In this document: positions 37,829 through 51,300 of the stretch, piece after piece | How the letters are laid out: every line of letters starts with the position of its first letter | Numbering within the stretch: position 1 is the first letter of the stretch | Assembly (NCBI GenBank): GCA_905182995.1 | Contig: CAJJDP010000104.1 | Coordinates: 273,015 to 337,014 of the forward strand | Direction of reading: 5' to 3' | DNA from: Paramecium octaurelia | Taxonomy: Eukaryota; Ciliophora; Oligohymenophorea; Peniculida; Parameciidae | Length of the DNA: 64,000 nt | The notes under the pieces: generated by a model | The model's database searches: none | What the model was told of the DNA's origin: nothing | Seen by the model: the letters and a program-made list of their open reading frames with translations, nothing else | Program-made: the position numbers and the translations under genes

Positions 37829-38159
37829 TAATAATAATAATAATAATAATAATAATCGTTTGAGAGAAGATTGTCAGCTCAAAAAGTCTAAAGTACTTAA
37901 TTTACTTGCAATTATAATAATATGAAATGCATTCATAATGAACTTATTAAAGCCAGTCCTATATTTAGTTGCTGTAATTGGGTATAATTTGATATATCCA
38001 AAAATTTAGGCATTTCCTTGTTATGAATGTCACGACATGATTTCAACACATAAAGCACACATAACTGTACCTTCCTAAAGATACTGTTAGAACTGTCATG
38101 AAATATTCTCTGTTAATCTAATGTCTACAGTAGATGTCAAATGTTATAAATGCTAATGA
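36242..38159 (+). CDS. B-box protein with coiled coil, polyglutamine tract and zinc ribbon
   Basis: 604 residues with introns at 36297-36322, 36460-36485, 36627-36649 and 37982-38009 (26, 26, 23 and 28 nt); coding length is 605 codons. The B-box (CWKKNHEKGKIQFVC, then NCNADRRLACAHCIIEEHDE plus H) is assembled only when the second intron, which ends in AAG, is removed. A coiled coil follows (residues about 115-250), then a long Gln/Ser/Asn-rich arm with 33 consecutive glutamines. The carboxy end has paired cysteines (FSCCNW, then CYECHDMISTHKAH, then CQNCHEIF and a final CYKC), probably a zinc ribbon. The B-box and coiled coil suggest a TRIM-like scaffold but no RING is present. The function is unknown. 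Confidence 0.82.
37757..37855 (+). repeat. TAA/CAA trinucleotide repeat encoding 33 glutamines
   Basis: A run of 33 codons composed only of TAA (most) and CAA (five), all glutamine in this code, inside the B-box gene. Under the standard code it would be a string of stops. Such a pure run is expected to change length by slippage. Confidence 0.9.
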
Positions 38160-38638
38160 ACAAATTTTATTATTAATAATTATCTAAACATACTAGTTAT
38201 TTTGATATGTAGGTTTTAGATTGAAAGAAATTATAACAATTAATTAACTAATTATTTTTAATCCTTTTCGATTACCATATCCCAAATAGAAGATTTTTTT
38301 ATTCTTATTGTGTTACTTTCAGCAAAAGGGAATAATTATTTAGAATTTTTGGGGAATCAAACTAGAAATTCCTAATACTGTCATTGCAGATGCTAAAGAT
38401 TGTCATTGTTTTAGATAAGTTGTAGGTATTGTTGCATTCTTTGCAGAATGATTCTAATGCAGCCTACTTTATTTTCATTTTCCATATCTCATAATAAATT
38501 TTTCTCCATTAAGACTGAAAGATAAAGAAAAAAAGCAATTTTTAGATGTTCCTCATAAAATTGATCCACCGCAGAAAACTAAAGGAACATTGACTCTAAT
38601 AAAGTTCCAATGAATTATTTCGAATCCACATGAATAGA
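38160..38638. other. intergenic region with weak minus-strand open frame
   Basis: About 480 nt, AT-rich. On the minus strand a frame around 38,480-38,230 reads with a few cysteines (SFCKECNNTYNLSKTM), but it has no clear start or end. In a code with one stop codon such frames are common by chance, so no gene is called. Confidence 0.4.
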
Positions 38639-39026
38639 TCATAATTATTTTATCATTTTTGTAAATATTATTTGTTACATAAGAACTATTTATCCATTTT
38701 TAATAATATCAAATAATGACCCATGGTATGAAATATTATTTTATTTGATTAGTGCTATACTTTGGTAAGACACTTGCTAATTTGCAAACTGAAAGTCTTC
38801 GTAATCAACAGCAGATGTAAAAATATTCCTAATTACGTTTAGATTAACAAGAGTATGTTTTCCGGAGAATGTGTTCTCTAGTGATCCAAAGAAATAGAAT
38901 AAAGGTGGAGAGCAATAGCTTACCTTTATCAAAGTGATTTGTTGCCAAAATATCATATTCCTCCTCGATAGTATTTGATAATTCTTCAATTAGACAAATC
39001 TGAACTATGGGCTTTTGGATCGTCAT
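38639..39026 (-). pseudogene. possible relic of a D-2-hydroxyacid dehydrogenase
   Basis: A minus-strand frame from ATG 39026 reads MTIQKPIVQICLIEELSNTI. After a proposed 46-nt intron (38878-38923, longer than others here), it continues LVNLNVIRNIFTSAVDYEDF. The order of an edge strand and helix, followed by an NLNVIRN...DYEDF segment, resembles the amino substrate-binding half of D-2-hydroxyacid dehydrogenases. The NAD-binding Gly-x-Gly-x-x-Gly domain and catalytic residues are missing, and the frame stops after 113 residues. I read it as a truncated relic, or as a short unrelated gene. The match is by eye and weak. Confidence 0.33.
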
Positions 39027-39049
39027 AAGAAGGTTAACTGGGAATTCGA

Positions 39050-42000
39050 ATGAGTAGCCTAATGTATCCAGTCAATATATCATAAGTGTTAGACAATAAA
39101 GTTAAATTAATGACTGCATCATAAAATTTTGTATCAGTACTTACAATAAAAAACCATTTGTACATTTGGGGCAAGTTTGAAGAACTAAATTTAGGAGATC
39201 ACATAAAACCGAAGAAAATTGAATTCACTAAATCGCTGGATAGGAGATATGAATTCAATTGTTCGGATATCACATAAATTCTATAATATCAGTCTGTCTC
39301 GGCAATTAATGAAGAAATCTTACAACTGCATTCAACAAATAACACATTATATATTTTGAGTAAAGTGCATTTAGATGTTATATCATAGCAACCGCATATA
39401 ATCGCATAAAAGTTTGTGGGTTTAGCTTGTAATCAAAATCATGCCTTGGCTTGGGATATTGATGGTAGAGTCTGGAGTTGGGGTTAATATGCGGATGGCA
39501 AATTAGGTTACATGAGTTTTGAACAAATATACTAGAGTACTCCTAAATTGGTTGACACCCTTTAGAATAGAGTTCTACAATGTGCATGTGGCATTAATTA
39601 CAGTTTAGCTTTGGATGTGAAGGGAGATATCTACGGATGGGGAAAGGGTCCTTTCAAAATGGAATTGTTGAAAGCCACCATTCCAACTAAATTAATATAG
39701 AAGAATAAATCTTTTGTTAAAGTTGTTGCAGGAGATGAGCATTTTGGTGCTTTGGACATGATTGGTCAATTGTATGTGTGGGGTTTGAATCACAAGAACT
39801 GTTTGAGCTAATTGGATGAGGAAGTTCTCACGCCAACCTTATTTGAATTGGCTGGAGTCAAAATAATAGATGTAGCTATGGGCCCATTTTGTACAGTTAT
39901 GATTATCCCAGCAGATCGGTTACAGAAATTGCCTAATCTAAACTTGGATTCATTTACTATACAATAAAAGAAATGCTTCTTGGAGGAGGCTAACTTAATT
40001 AGAGACTTTACTGAAAGAAGAAATAGGCAAGCTTTAGCATCTATGCTCAGTCCAGTTCAGAACAAAAATCCAATTCAAGATGACACAGAATTCGATAAGG
40101 CCAACGAATTAATACATCAAATGTAATTGCGTTTGGACTCTCCTCATTACAAACAGACAGCCAGTACTCCTCACCATTTTCATTCCTTGGCTAATAATTA
40201 CAGTTCCCCCTATAAATCTCTGAAGTCTCCCATTTCTTTTGATAAAATTCAAAGCAAGCTTACCAAACTTGAACGTAGCAATCCTCTCTACTTACCAATT
40301 TTACCTCATTTACAATATACCAAAGCCTCAATTGATGAAGATGTCAATCTCGAAAATCTTATTAGAACGGATGATGATGAACTGAAATACAGATACATCC
40401 AATTAGTTAAGTAAAGTAGTGAAGATTAAATATTAATGTAATTGTTGGACGATCAAATAAATGAAAAGCCTTAAAATGAGCGTGTCGTTAATTAATAGAC
40501 ATTTAGAATGAAGTAACGGACAGAACCTAAAGAAATTAGATATAATGACAAATTCGATAGGCTTGATCCTCATTTGCTGTAAAATGTAAGGAAGGAACTC
40601 GCTGATATCAGTAAAGACAGATGGAAATAATATTAGAAAAAGAAAAAGATTAAGGAGAATAAGATCAATTTTCTCAAAACCAAATTTTAAATGACAAAGC
40701 TCGAATAAATTTCAAAAGAAGAATAAATTGAATCCAATAGATTGCAAGCAGTTGAAAAAAATATCAAGGCTTAATATACTGTTTTGAGGAAGGATGAAAA
40801 ATTAAAGACCAAAATGGAAGGGATTCAGATAGAATCTCACGAAAATCAATAGGATTTTTAAATTAAAAAAAGAGTAGAAATCAAAAGGGAAATCGCAAGA
40901 CAGTATGCTTTGAATGCTTTGTTGAAATATCTGAATTTTGAAAGTTTTTGCCAAATGTTTCAGGAGGCAGCTGAAAGAGGATTATAAAAAAAGAAACTAT
41001 TGTTCTAAGCGAACAATAAAGCCAAAATCATTCAAAAGGCTATTCGGAAAAGAAATATTATTAAAACAATCAACAACAAGCTAGGATTTAAATCAAGAAA
41101 GATATTGTTATCCTTTATTTTTAGGATCAGGATGTCCATTAGGATTAAAAAGAAAAGACTCATTTTAAGAAAGATTAACTTACATTAATTAAAATCATAA
41201 ATTTTTCTAAAAGTTCGCACCAATCTTAATGTAATGGTCAAGGCAACTAAAAATATGTAACAATTTTGTAGATATTTTAATCAAATGATGAAAATATAAT
41301 TAAGTTATTTAAATTATAAATGGGATGAATATATGAGACAAGAATTTAAAGGCATTATAATAGACAAAGAAAAGGAAGAATAAAAGCTTAATTAATTGCA
41401 AAGTCTGAATGAAAAATAAATATAAATCATGAAATAATTATCCTATCCTCTAAAGTCTCAGAGAGCTCTCTTTAAGGAAATCGTGTTGTATAAAAAACCT
41501 AAATTAAAACTTGATATGTTAAGATTCAATCTATTGAAGAAGATACCCTCTAAAATAGCCAATGAAGATGAATAAAAAGAGGTAAAACTAAATTATAATA
41601 ATGTTCTATTTCCTTATACAAAGTATGTGGACAATATTGTAATTCCATAAAATTTCAGAATTAGGTTTGATTATTAAGAAATTTAGCTTTTGAATGTCTT
41701 GGAGAAAATTAATTTAGAGGAAGCTAAATTAAAATTAGAAATTTTATAAAATTATTAAAAGATCTAAATAAAGAATCATATCTAATAGTGTATGAATGTA
41801 ATATTCAATATATATTGTGCATTAGTATTTTTCAGCGCTCCTTGATTTTAAATAAAAGAACAAAGTGTTAATTGCAACAGAGAGGATGAAATTGATGTCA
41901 AAGCTATCATCTGATGAAATTAAGTAATTAAAATAAAAGGAGGAATTGGAGTACAGGATGATGATAGAGAAAAGAGAAGTCAACATGAGAAGAGGTAATA

Positions 42001-42361
42001 ATTGTATATATGGATATTAGCTCGATTAAACGGTTCTATGAGTAAAGAAAATATTTTCGATAAAATTAAATAATTTTCTTCTGACAGTTATCCATTCCAA
42101 ATGCTTACCTACAAGTTGGTTGTCTATCTAAGTCAGATTGAATAGCCCAAATTGTAAATTGAATTGACGCACAAAGAGTGGGTTCGCTTAATGAAAAACT
42201 ATCATTCAGAATTTAAAATCAGATTATAGTCAATAATGAGTGAGGCCAGGAGTGCAGCTGCATATAAAGCAAGACAGATTAAAAGATCTCCAACAATACA
42301 GCTAAAAAGATCTCCCACAATAGGATCAAAGACATTTTAATCCAAGAAATTAATTGATTGA
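39050..42361 (+). CDS. RCC1-repeat protein with coiled coils and IQ-like motif
   Basis: 1,085 residues with introns at 41798-41825 (28 nt) and 41995-42020 (26 nt); coding length is 1,086 codons. The amino third has RCC1 repeats (HLYIWGKFEELNLG; NHALAWDIDGRVWSWGQYAD; GINYSLALDVKGDIYGWGKG; HFGALDMIGQLYVWGLN). The RCC1 repeats form a seven-bladed propeller in other proteins, though only about five blades are clear here. The remainder is charged coiled coil with a basic IQ-like stretch (KIIQKAIRKRNIIK) that could bind calmodulin. The end has a short repeated motif (RSPTIQLKRSPTIG). Similar RCC1 plus coiled-coil layouts occur in ciliary and cytoskeletal proteins of ciliates; the exact role is not inferred. 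The start at 39050 is the first ATG that gives the complete blade series; the frame is open further upstream. Confidence 0.85.
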
Positions 42362-42387
42362 ATTTGATAATGTTTTTAATGTATAAC

Positions 42388-45300
42388 TCAATTTAGAGGT
42401 GCATATCCAGTGTCTTAATCTTCTTGATCCTCTTCGTTGTTTTGTCTCTTTTTGTAGAAGAAGAATCCAATCAACCCTAGGATGATGAAGGATCCAACAA
42501 CTACAAGAGTTATCCACCAAGCATTAGAGCCTGAGCTATCATCATCATCTCCTCCATTGTCTGGTTTGATACTCAATGTAATTTATTTCGACACCTATTT
42601 GTAATCATTGGAAAATGTTATGGTTAGGGTTTGGTTTTCGAGCTTGGCACTCTCTCCAAAGCTTAAAGTGATATCGTTCCTGATCTCATATTGATATAAG
42701 CCCTTGCTGACTTTGCTGGCTATCAAAGAGGAATCCTAACAAATATAAATATAAATTTACTTGTAAATAAAGGAGGAAATCGACTGGTTCCAGTTTTTGA
42801 ACTCCTTGTGTAGTAAATGAAAATGAACCATTAATTACTGAGATAGCAGTTTCAGTGATGTGATAAACACCAACGACAACTTTCGAATTATAGTAAAAGG
42901 CTACAACAATTGATTATTTATTGGCAGCAACTGTGTTTAATGCCTTCCATGTTCCGTATCTATTCAAAGCCACTTTAACTTCTGTCTTTGTCAACTTGTT
43001 TGATTAATTGTCTAAAATGGCAAATTGGAGATTGAAAACATAGGATGATGAATTATCAGTAACAACTACTAATGTGATGCTCTTGATTTTCTCTTTGATG
43101 GACTCTTCAACAATTTTGGTGGCATAGTAATGTGTATCATCATTAGCATAATGTTTGTTATCATTCAGCCACTTTTAAAGTAACTAATACTCCATGAATA
43201 AATATTTGGGTTCATATGTGTTCTTTGGGAAACTGAAATCGATAAAGGCTAAACCATTTACACTATCAGAAATAATGAATTAAACTGAAAGTGAGTTATC
43301 ATCAGAATGAGTTAATGAATGAACAAATGAAGATGGTCTAAATTATTTGGGTGCTTATGCTCCCAACTTCTATTTAACGAAATCCTAATCGATAGTTAAT
43401 AATATAGTAGATGACCAGATTCCATCAGTTTATACTAATTTTCTAATGGTAATGTATCCATCATAATTTTCAGGGTTTAATGAATCAGTGTGAAGAACAA
43501 CAATAACATCTTAAGCCAAAGCAGCAATTTAAGTTGCAAATGGAGCTGAGATGTAAGCATTCTCTCTTTAACATTTCTATTTATCATCACATGTAGCCAC
43601 TTAAATTTAATCCTCAACACCATTATTACAAACGGAATAAATTGACTTTTCAAAAGATGTTAATCTGAAACAATCGTATTCTTGACCTAATACATCAAGA
43701 AGGGGTGTGCTTTCTTCTAATTTGTTGTCTTTCATTAAGAGTACGTTGTTCATTGCTTAAAAGATTACATTCTTTTAGAAAGCTTAAGCGTCTTTGAATT
43801 AATAATTCTTTAATGCAGAGTTCTTTGTTTCGTAGAGATATGATTGTACAACAATATCATTAGCTTTTTCTTATGTTAATGTACAATAAGCCTACTATCC
43901 GTTAATCCATCCATTTGTCAACTTGAAGGCAGTTGAATTTTGCTTGGCTTCAATTTCAATTTACTAAGTTGCCTTTGTATCATCAACAATTAAATTAGTG
44001 AATGTATTGATCACCTTGACCTTTTAGGTGAATGGAAGGATATTATTATTTTATGAATCAGCATTCTTAACATTGATTGAAACTTCATAATCAGTAAGAT
44101 ATTTTTGTTTTTATTTATTGGGTGTAAGAATCAATTCAGGATCAAGTACAACTAATTCTAATTATTAAACAGCCTCGCCATTGGCTAATGCAACTATGTA
44201 AGCTTATCCTATTGGATCTGACCCACTTACAGATAATGTAAATGCATCATCTACCTTACCATTAATTTTAACAGCCAAATAAAATGTCTCATGTTGTAAT
44301 TGATCAGGTTTGTAAATATTCAAGTACACATTATCATTCTTTGTAGTTCTAACAACCAAAATACCTGTTTTCAAGTGTGAAGAGACACTCAAAGGTTGTG
44401 TGATTTGATATCCAAATAGTTCTACAGTCTTTTGTTTGAAAACATTGTTAACTTATTCATAATTGTATTCACTTAACTCTTTGTTATTGACAAAGAAGAA
44501 TGAATTAGTAGCTTAGGCTATATATATTTTGTTGTCCTTGGTATAGTCAATCTTGGATCCATAAATGAATTCTTGGTGTTAGTAGTTGATGATCGCGACA
44601 TTATTCTCATTTTGAACTAGAATGACATTTTGTCTTAAAATTCTATTTCCGTATAATTTAATTGGTTTCCACTCTCCTTAGAATCCAATCAAGGTTTAGC
44701 CTGTAATTGAGTTGATAATTGCGAAAATTTCTGTAGAATATGATGACAAAACTCCATTTTCCTAAATTACAAATAGATATTCTCCTTGATTTTAGAATGC
44801 TACTGCTTTTAATTCATCCTTCTCCTCTTCTTAATTCAATTTGATTGATCCATATTAAACAGTCTTATTATTCTTAATCTCAAAGAATTTAATAATAAAT
44901 GGTGTATCTAATGTAATGAAACGAACTACATTATCAGAATCTTACCAGATGCTGAAGATTTAATCTGATAATTGCACTTACACTTACAAATTACCATACT
45001 CCTTGCACTCATATTTAACGTGCTCAATCAACTCACAAGAATAAATAATAAGCTTCTTGTCTTCTTATTAGAAAACTTAGAAAAGAGTATCCTAATTATT
45101 GGCAACCAAGGATGTCTAATACAACGTTTTCTTTGGCCAGTTAGTAACTTGGATAGATCTCTAATGAGCAATCTAAGCAATAACATCGAAATCAGGGTCG
45201 GCAGCAACACTTAAAAATTGATTCGAATGTGAGCCAAATGGTGATTTTGGTTGAACAATTTCATATACCAAATTTGGACCTGATACCAAACTTCCTAACT

Positions 45301-48300
45301 TAATTTGTTCATCATTCTCATCTAAAACATTTGGGAATGGTGTTTCAGTCTCAACCTTCTTGTAGATCGTCTCACTATTGCTTGCCAATACTTGATAGTA
45401 AATTCTAGAATAACACAATTAATTATGTTAAGATTTGGCTTGAATTGTCACTGCTTTGAAATTAGTACTTGCTTATGCACTTCCATTGAATTTCAAGGAT
45501 CCTAAACTAAAGGTCCAAGAAGATGAGGATGTTAATGAAACAGTCACGATTTCTTAGCCATTAGGATTAATGATGCCTGCTCCATTTGTCAGATTTACAA
45601 CATCAATAAGACCAGTATTATTCTCATCAGAATGGTAGATGTAAAGATTTCCTTGGTTTTGTAAAAACACATATTTGCCACTCAATCTAATTTGTTAAGG
45701 ATATGTCACACTAGCAAATGGAAGATCCTATATTTTTGTTATCTTTCCATCTTTATTGATAATTCCATAGTAATTGTACCCTTTGATTACAAACACTTCC
45801 TATTTATTACTAAGCACAGCTCTATCGAATGCAAAGGCTTAGCCAAACTTTTGTTCAATCAATTTAGAGAATTTCCAAAATTTATCATAATATACAATAA
45901 AAATTCCCATCTTAGCATCTAATAAGTAAATGTATCCATTTAGTCCAATCTTGAAATCGACAATATTCAATTCATCTATTTACTTGAAAGAAATTTCAGC
46001 CAATTAAGCTTTATCTAATGTTGCTAGACTTGCAAATCCACCCTCTTATAATTAAAGCAATTCAACAAAAGATTTATGAGCCAATTTACCATCATTTGTG
46101 ATTGACAATGAAACTCTTACAACATATTACACATCCTTGATTTGATATGTTCCTAATAATCTGTTCATTAAAGTATCTTCAATCATAAGTTAAGAAAATT
46201 CTTAATCTCCTTTTATGTATATTAAATTTTTATTATCATTAAGTTGACAATCAACAGCAAATTCATTATGAGATAATTATACAAAATCCATGCATTAGCT
46301 ATTATCTGGTATTTTCTTAATATTATGGATTTGATTAAATGATGGAGCGGCATTTATTGCAGGACTATTTTAGAAAAATAAAATACGTATCTGAATAGAA
46401 GATTGAATATTTTGTTCCATCCTTATTTAAGAATCCAAACTAATTGGACCAGGCTCCATTCTTAGTCAAAAATGCCTTTGCAGATACAATTTATGTTGCA
46501 ACTATTTATATAATAACATATCATTACCTTATTTATAATCAATTGATTATCCGACTTAAGTCAATGGTTAAACTACTGAAAAGTCAGCTTAGTCTACACT
46601 ATATTTCAGAGAAACACCATCAAAGAAATTTTGAGTCAATGCCCATTGCATAACTTCGCCTTGGGATGGGTAAATCTTGAGATCTGTCAACTTGGTTTTG
46701 CATTCATCCTTATCTACAGGGACAATGGATAAATCGATGGTTCTGACTACTCTTCTAAAATCATTCTAAAATGTCAAGGTCAACTTTTGATTATGTAATT
46801 TTTTAGGTTCTCCGAATTTCAATACTTACTGATATCTAACTTAGTTTTGATAGACTCCAGTCTATGCAGTGCTTGTCAAGAACAGACTATCTGTGTTGTA
46901 AATTAAGAAGTCTTGAGGAGTGATTTAATTCTTGAAGTGAGCAAATGTGTGAGATCCCTGTATAGTTTAAATTGCACCATTCTATAGATCAGTTGGAATC
47001 TTATAAACTCCAATAATCACCTCTAAGTTATTAACATAGGGAATTGCTATTGAGGATGATGAAGCTGAAACGTAGTTCAATGCCTTGAAATTACCATATC
47101 TATTCAAGGCAAAAACAGTTCTTATTGTGCTTAGTTTGCAAGAAACATTGCCTTGAATTGCAAACACTAATTCAAAAACATATGAGGATGAGATATCAGT
47201 TACAAGAGCTAATTTTAATGTTTTCTTAGTAGGAAATTCAATTTATGATGTAACTATTTAGGCTTAATAATAATGAGTGTCATCAGTTGCATACTGATCA
47301 ACATTTAGCCAATCTTTCAACAGTTTATATTCTGAAAATTAATACTACAATTCTGAAGTTGTCTTTGAAAGAGTTAAATCAACAAACAATAAACCATTAA
47401 CACTATCAGTGATAATCAATTATAAATAGTAGAGAGATACATTGTTTCCTGTTGGTGAATGAACAAATGAAGATGGTCTAAATTATTTGGGTGCTTATGC
47501 TCCCAACTTCTATTTAATGAAATCATAATCGATAGTTAATAATATAGTAGATGACCAGATTCCATCAGTTTATACTAATTTTCTAATTGTAATGTATCCA
47601 TCATAATTTTCAGGGTTCAATGAATCAGTGTGAAGAACAACAATAACATCTTAAGCCAAAGCAGCAATTTAAGTTGCAAATGGAGCTGAAATGTAAGCAT
47701 TCTCTCTTTAACATTTCTATTTATCATCACATGTAGCCACTTAAATTTAATCCTCAACACCATTATTACAGAGGGAATAAAGTCTTGTGATATCTGCTGC
47801 TAATCTGAAGCATTTATAGTGCTCTGACAATTTTGTTAATACAGGCTGAGCATTTTTCAAGTCCTCTCCTTTATATGCCAAAACAGTATTTGAAGCTTGC
47901 AAGAAGGTGACAGCCAAAGGTTTAGCCACGTCATAAATTGAGTAATCCATCAAGACTGCTTAATCTTAGCTTACAAAAGGTAACAGTGCTATATCATCAG
48001 TGATTGACTACAAAGATAATTCTGTACTTATTATTTAACCTCCAATCCAATCAGATCTGATGGCTACTTCAGTTTATCCCTCATTTTCATTGATTTCAAT
48101 TTATTTTAAATATTCTTCATCATTAATAATCAAATTAGTGAATGTGTTAGCTACTTTTATATCTTACTCATAATGAACTTTTTAGGTTTAGTCATCCCCA
48201 TTCATAATATCCATTATAACGCGGAAGTTTGAAACAAATTTCTAAAGTTTTTTGATTGGGATAACAATTAATTCAGGGTTCAACAAAATAAAGTTTAATT

Positions 48301-51300
48301 ATTGTATCTTTTCTCCATTTGCAAGTGTTATAATGTACAATGAACCTCCTAAAGACAACTAAAATTGATCACCTTATTTAACACCATTTAATTAAAATGC
48401 TAAATAGAACGTATCATGTTGTGTAAGTGATGGTCTAAATATATTTAGATAGATATCTTAGGCTTTTGATGTTTTAATGACTAGATTACCAGTTGATAAT
48501 TAAGATGTAACAGTTAATGGAGTAGCAATAGTGTATCCAAATAATTCAACTGTCTTTGATTTGAAAATATTCAATAAATTTGAATAATTGTATTCCAATA
48601 TTTCCTTATCGTTTGCAAAAAAGAATGAATCCTTTGCAGCTGATATGTATATCTCAGTATTTTAAGTTTAATCCATTTGTTTAATGAAAATGAACTCTGT
48701 GTTAATGTAATTAATTAGAGCAATATTGTTTTCATTTTAAACAAATACAATATTTGATTTTAACATTCTGTTACCATACAATTTCAATGGCTTCCATTAT
48801 CCACCATATCCAATCAAATCAGTTCCAGTTATCTTATTAACATAACTGAATTTTTCGCTTTAATAACTATATAAGGATCCATTCTTTTATAAAATAAATA
48901 AGTATTCTCCTTAATTTAAGATACTTACTACTTATTAACCTTCCTATTCTTAGAATTATATTGTTTTGTCTTAAATGACAACGCCGTCTGGTGCTAAATA
49001 ACTTGTTACTTTGTATGAGGAGGAAATGGTAATAAATCTCACAATGTTATCGCTATCTTACCATATGCTGAATAGTTGATCAGATATTTTTTCTTAGAGC
49101 TAAACATTTCCATAATCTTAGCAAACATACTTAATGTGATCAGTCAAAACACAGGTTGAAATTGATAACTTCTTATCTTGAGTCTGGAAAATTTAGAATA
49201 AGGTTTCTCGGTCATTTCCAACCAATTCAGTACTATATAAAGGAGTTTTGGGCCAATTTGTAACTTAGATTTCTCTGTTTTAGACAACTTGAGCACTGAA
49301 ATCAAGTGGCATTTTTGGTAATATCAAGTTGTAATCAAGATTTGGACCTGAAATAAGATTGCCCAATTAGAACTATTCAAAGATATCATCGAACACTTAT
49401 GGGAATGGCTAATCAGATTTATTTTTCTTGATTGGGGCTTTGCTGCTACTTTCAATTACTTGATATTAGATCTTGGTGGAACATGTCAATTTATGTTATG
49501 AGGTGGCTATAATGGTTAAGTCTTTGAATCCTTAAGATGCTTGATTAACTCCATTGAATTTGAGTGACCCTAAGCTTATGTTCCATCTGGCTGATTGTTG
49601 AAGTGAAAGTGTTACGATTTCTTGAATAAATGGATTAACAATAGCAGTAAGATTCGGTGAATCAATTAAATCAATCAAGCCAGTGTTAGAGTCATCAGAG
49701 TGATACACATATAAGGATGATTAATGCTTGACAAAAACGAAATTGCCACTTGCTGAAATGGATTAGGGGTAGGTGATGGTATTGAATTGCAAATCTTATA
49801 CCTTTTTAGTTTGTCCATTAGAATCAATTACTATGTAGTAATTATATCCTTAAACTACAAATGCTTCCTCCTTATTTTTCAGTATGGTTCTATCGAATGC
49901 AAAGGTTTGTCCAAATCTAAATGTGATCAATTTTTGGAACTTCCAATCTGTATCATAGTTAACAACAAAGATTCCCATCTTGGCATCTAATAAATAAATT
50001 GATCCATTTAATCCAATCTTGAAATCTACGATGTTTAATGCATCTATTTATTTTCCATAAATTGTAGACAATTTAGATTTGTCTAAGGTTTGCTTGGCTT
50101 GCAATTAACCACTGGCATATTAAAATAATTCAACAAATGAATCATTGGCTAATTATCCATCATTTGTGATGGACAATGTAACTCTTACGACATATTGCAA
50201 TTCATTAATCTTGTATGTACCCAAAGCTCTATTTAATTAAGTATTTGCAATTGAGGTTGTTTAGGTTTCATCAGCATCCTTAATCAATAAAAGGAATTTA
50301 TTATTTTGAATTTAGCAATCAATGACAAAACTAGTAACTGACAATTGTACGAAGTCTAAGCAATTAAGGTTTGCATCAGTCTTCTTAACATTAAGGACTT
50401 GGTTAAATGATGGAGCGGCATTTATTGCAGAACTATTTTAGAAAAATAAATTACGTATCTGAATAGAAGATTGAATATTTTGTTCCATCCTTATTTAAGA
50501 ATCCAAACTAATTGGACCAGGCTCCATTCTTAGTCAAAAATGCCTTTGCAGATACAATTTATGTTGCAACTATTTATATAATAACATATCATTACCTTAT
50601 TTATAATCTATTGATTCTCCAATCTATGTAGTTGGTTGAATGATAGTGAAATCGTCAGTGTCTTCTTAATGATATTTCAAAGAAGCACCATCGAAAATAT
50701 TTTATGACAAATTCCATGTTAAAACTTCGCCAGTAGATGGGTAAATTTGAAGATTTGTGACTTTTGCAGTACATTCATGATTATCAACTTCTTGAACTAT
50801 CAATTTGAATGTTAAAGTGTTTTCATAAAAGTTATTCTTCACAAAAAGTGTGATATCTTGGCTCTTTAAATCTCTGTCTTGGTTTTTCAATAGCAATGTT
50901 GGTGATTTGTTGATTCCATAACTTTAAAGCGGTCCTTACAATTGGGACACAAAAAGTATTGAGCTCTTTTTGGAGAAGAACACAGCTAGATTTAATGGGT
51001 TTAACCACTGACCTTCTGCATAGTATACTTTATAGGTGCCAACACTGATTGTGGGAACAACTGTGGCGGAAAGACCATTAACGTTAACATCTATATTGTA
51101 GACAGCTACCACAATTTAGTCTTTTTAATAATAGGGAATGGCTAGTTGTAAGTTTAGATTTTGGATGGCTAGCTTATTCATTGGCGTCCAGTCTCCATAT
51201 TTGACTATGACAGCAGATAAGCCTTTGATGCTGAGTAGAGTATTGGAGGTAGGTTGAGCGGAGAAGACGAACTTGAATCCATATTATGAGGCATCTGATG

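Noticed and set aside
37757-37855. Run of stop codons marking a dead gene
   Set aside because: The frame continues on both sides with protein-like sequence and ends in TGA; the run is polyglutamine.
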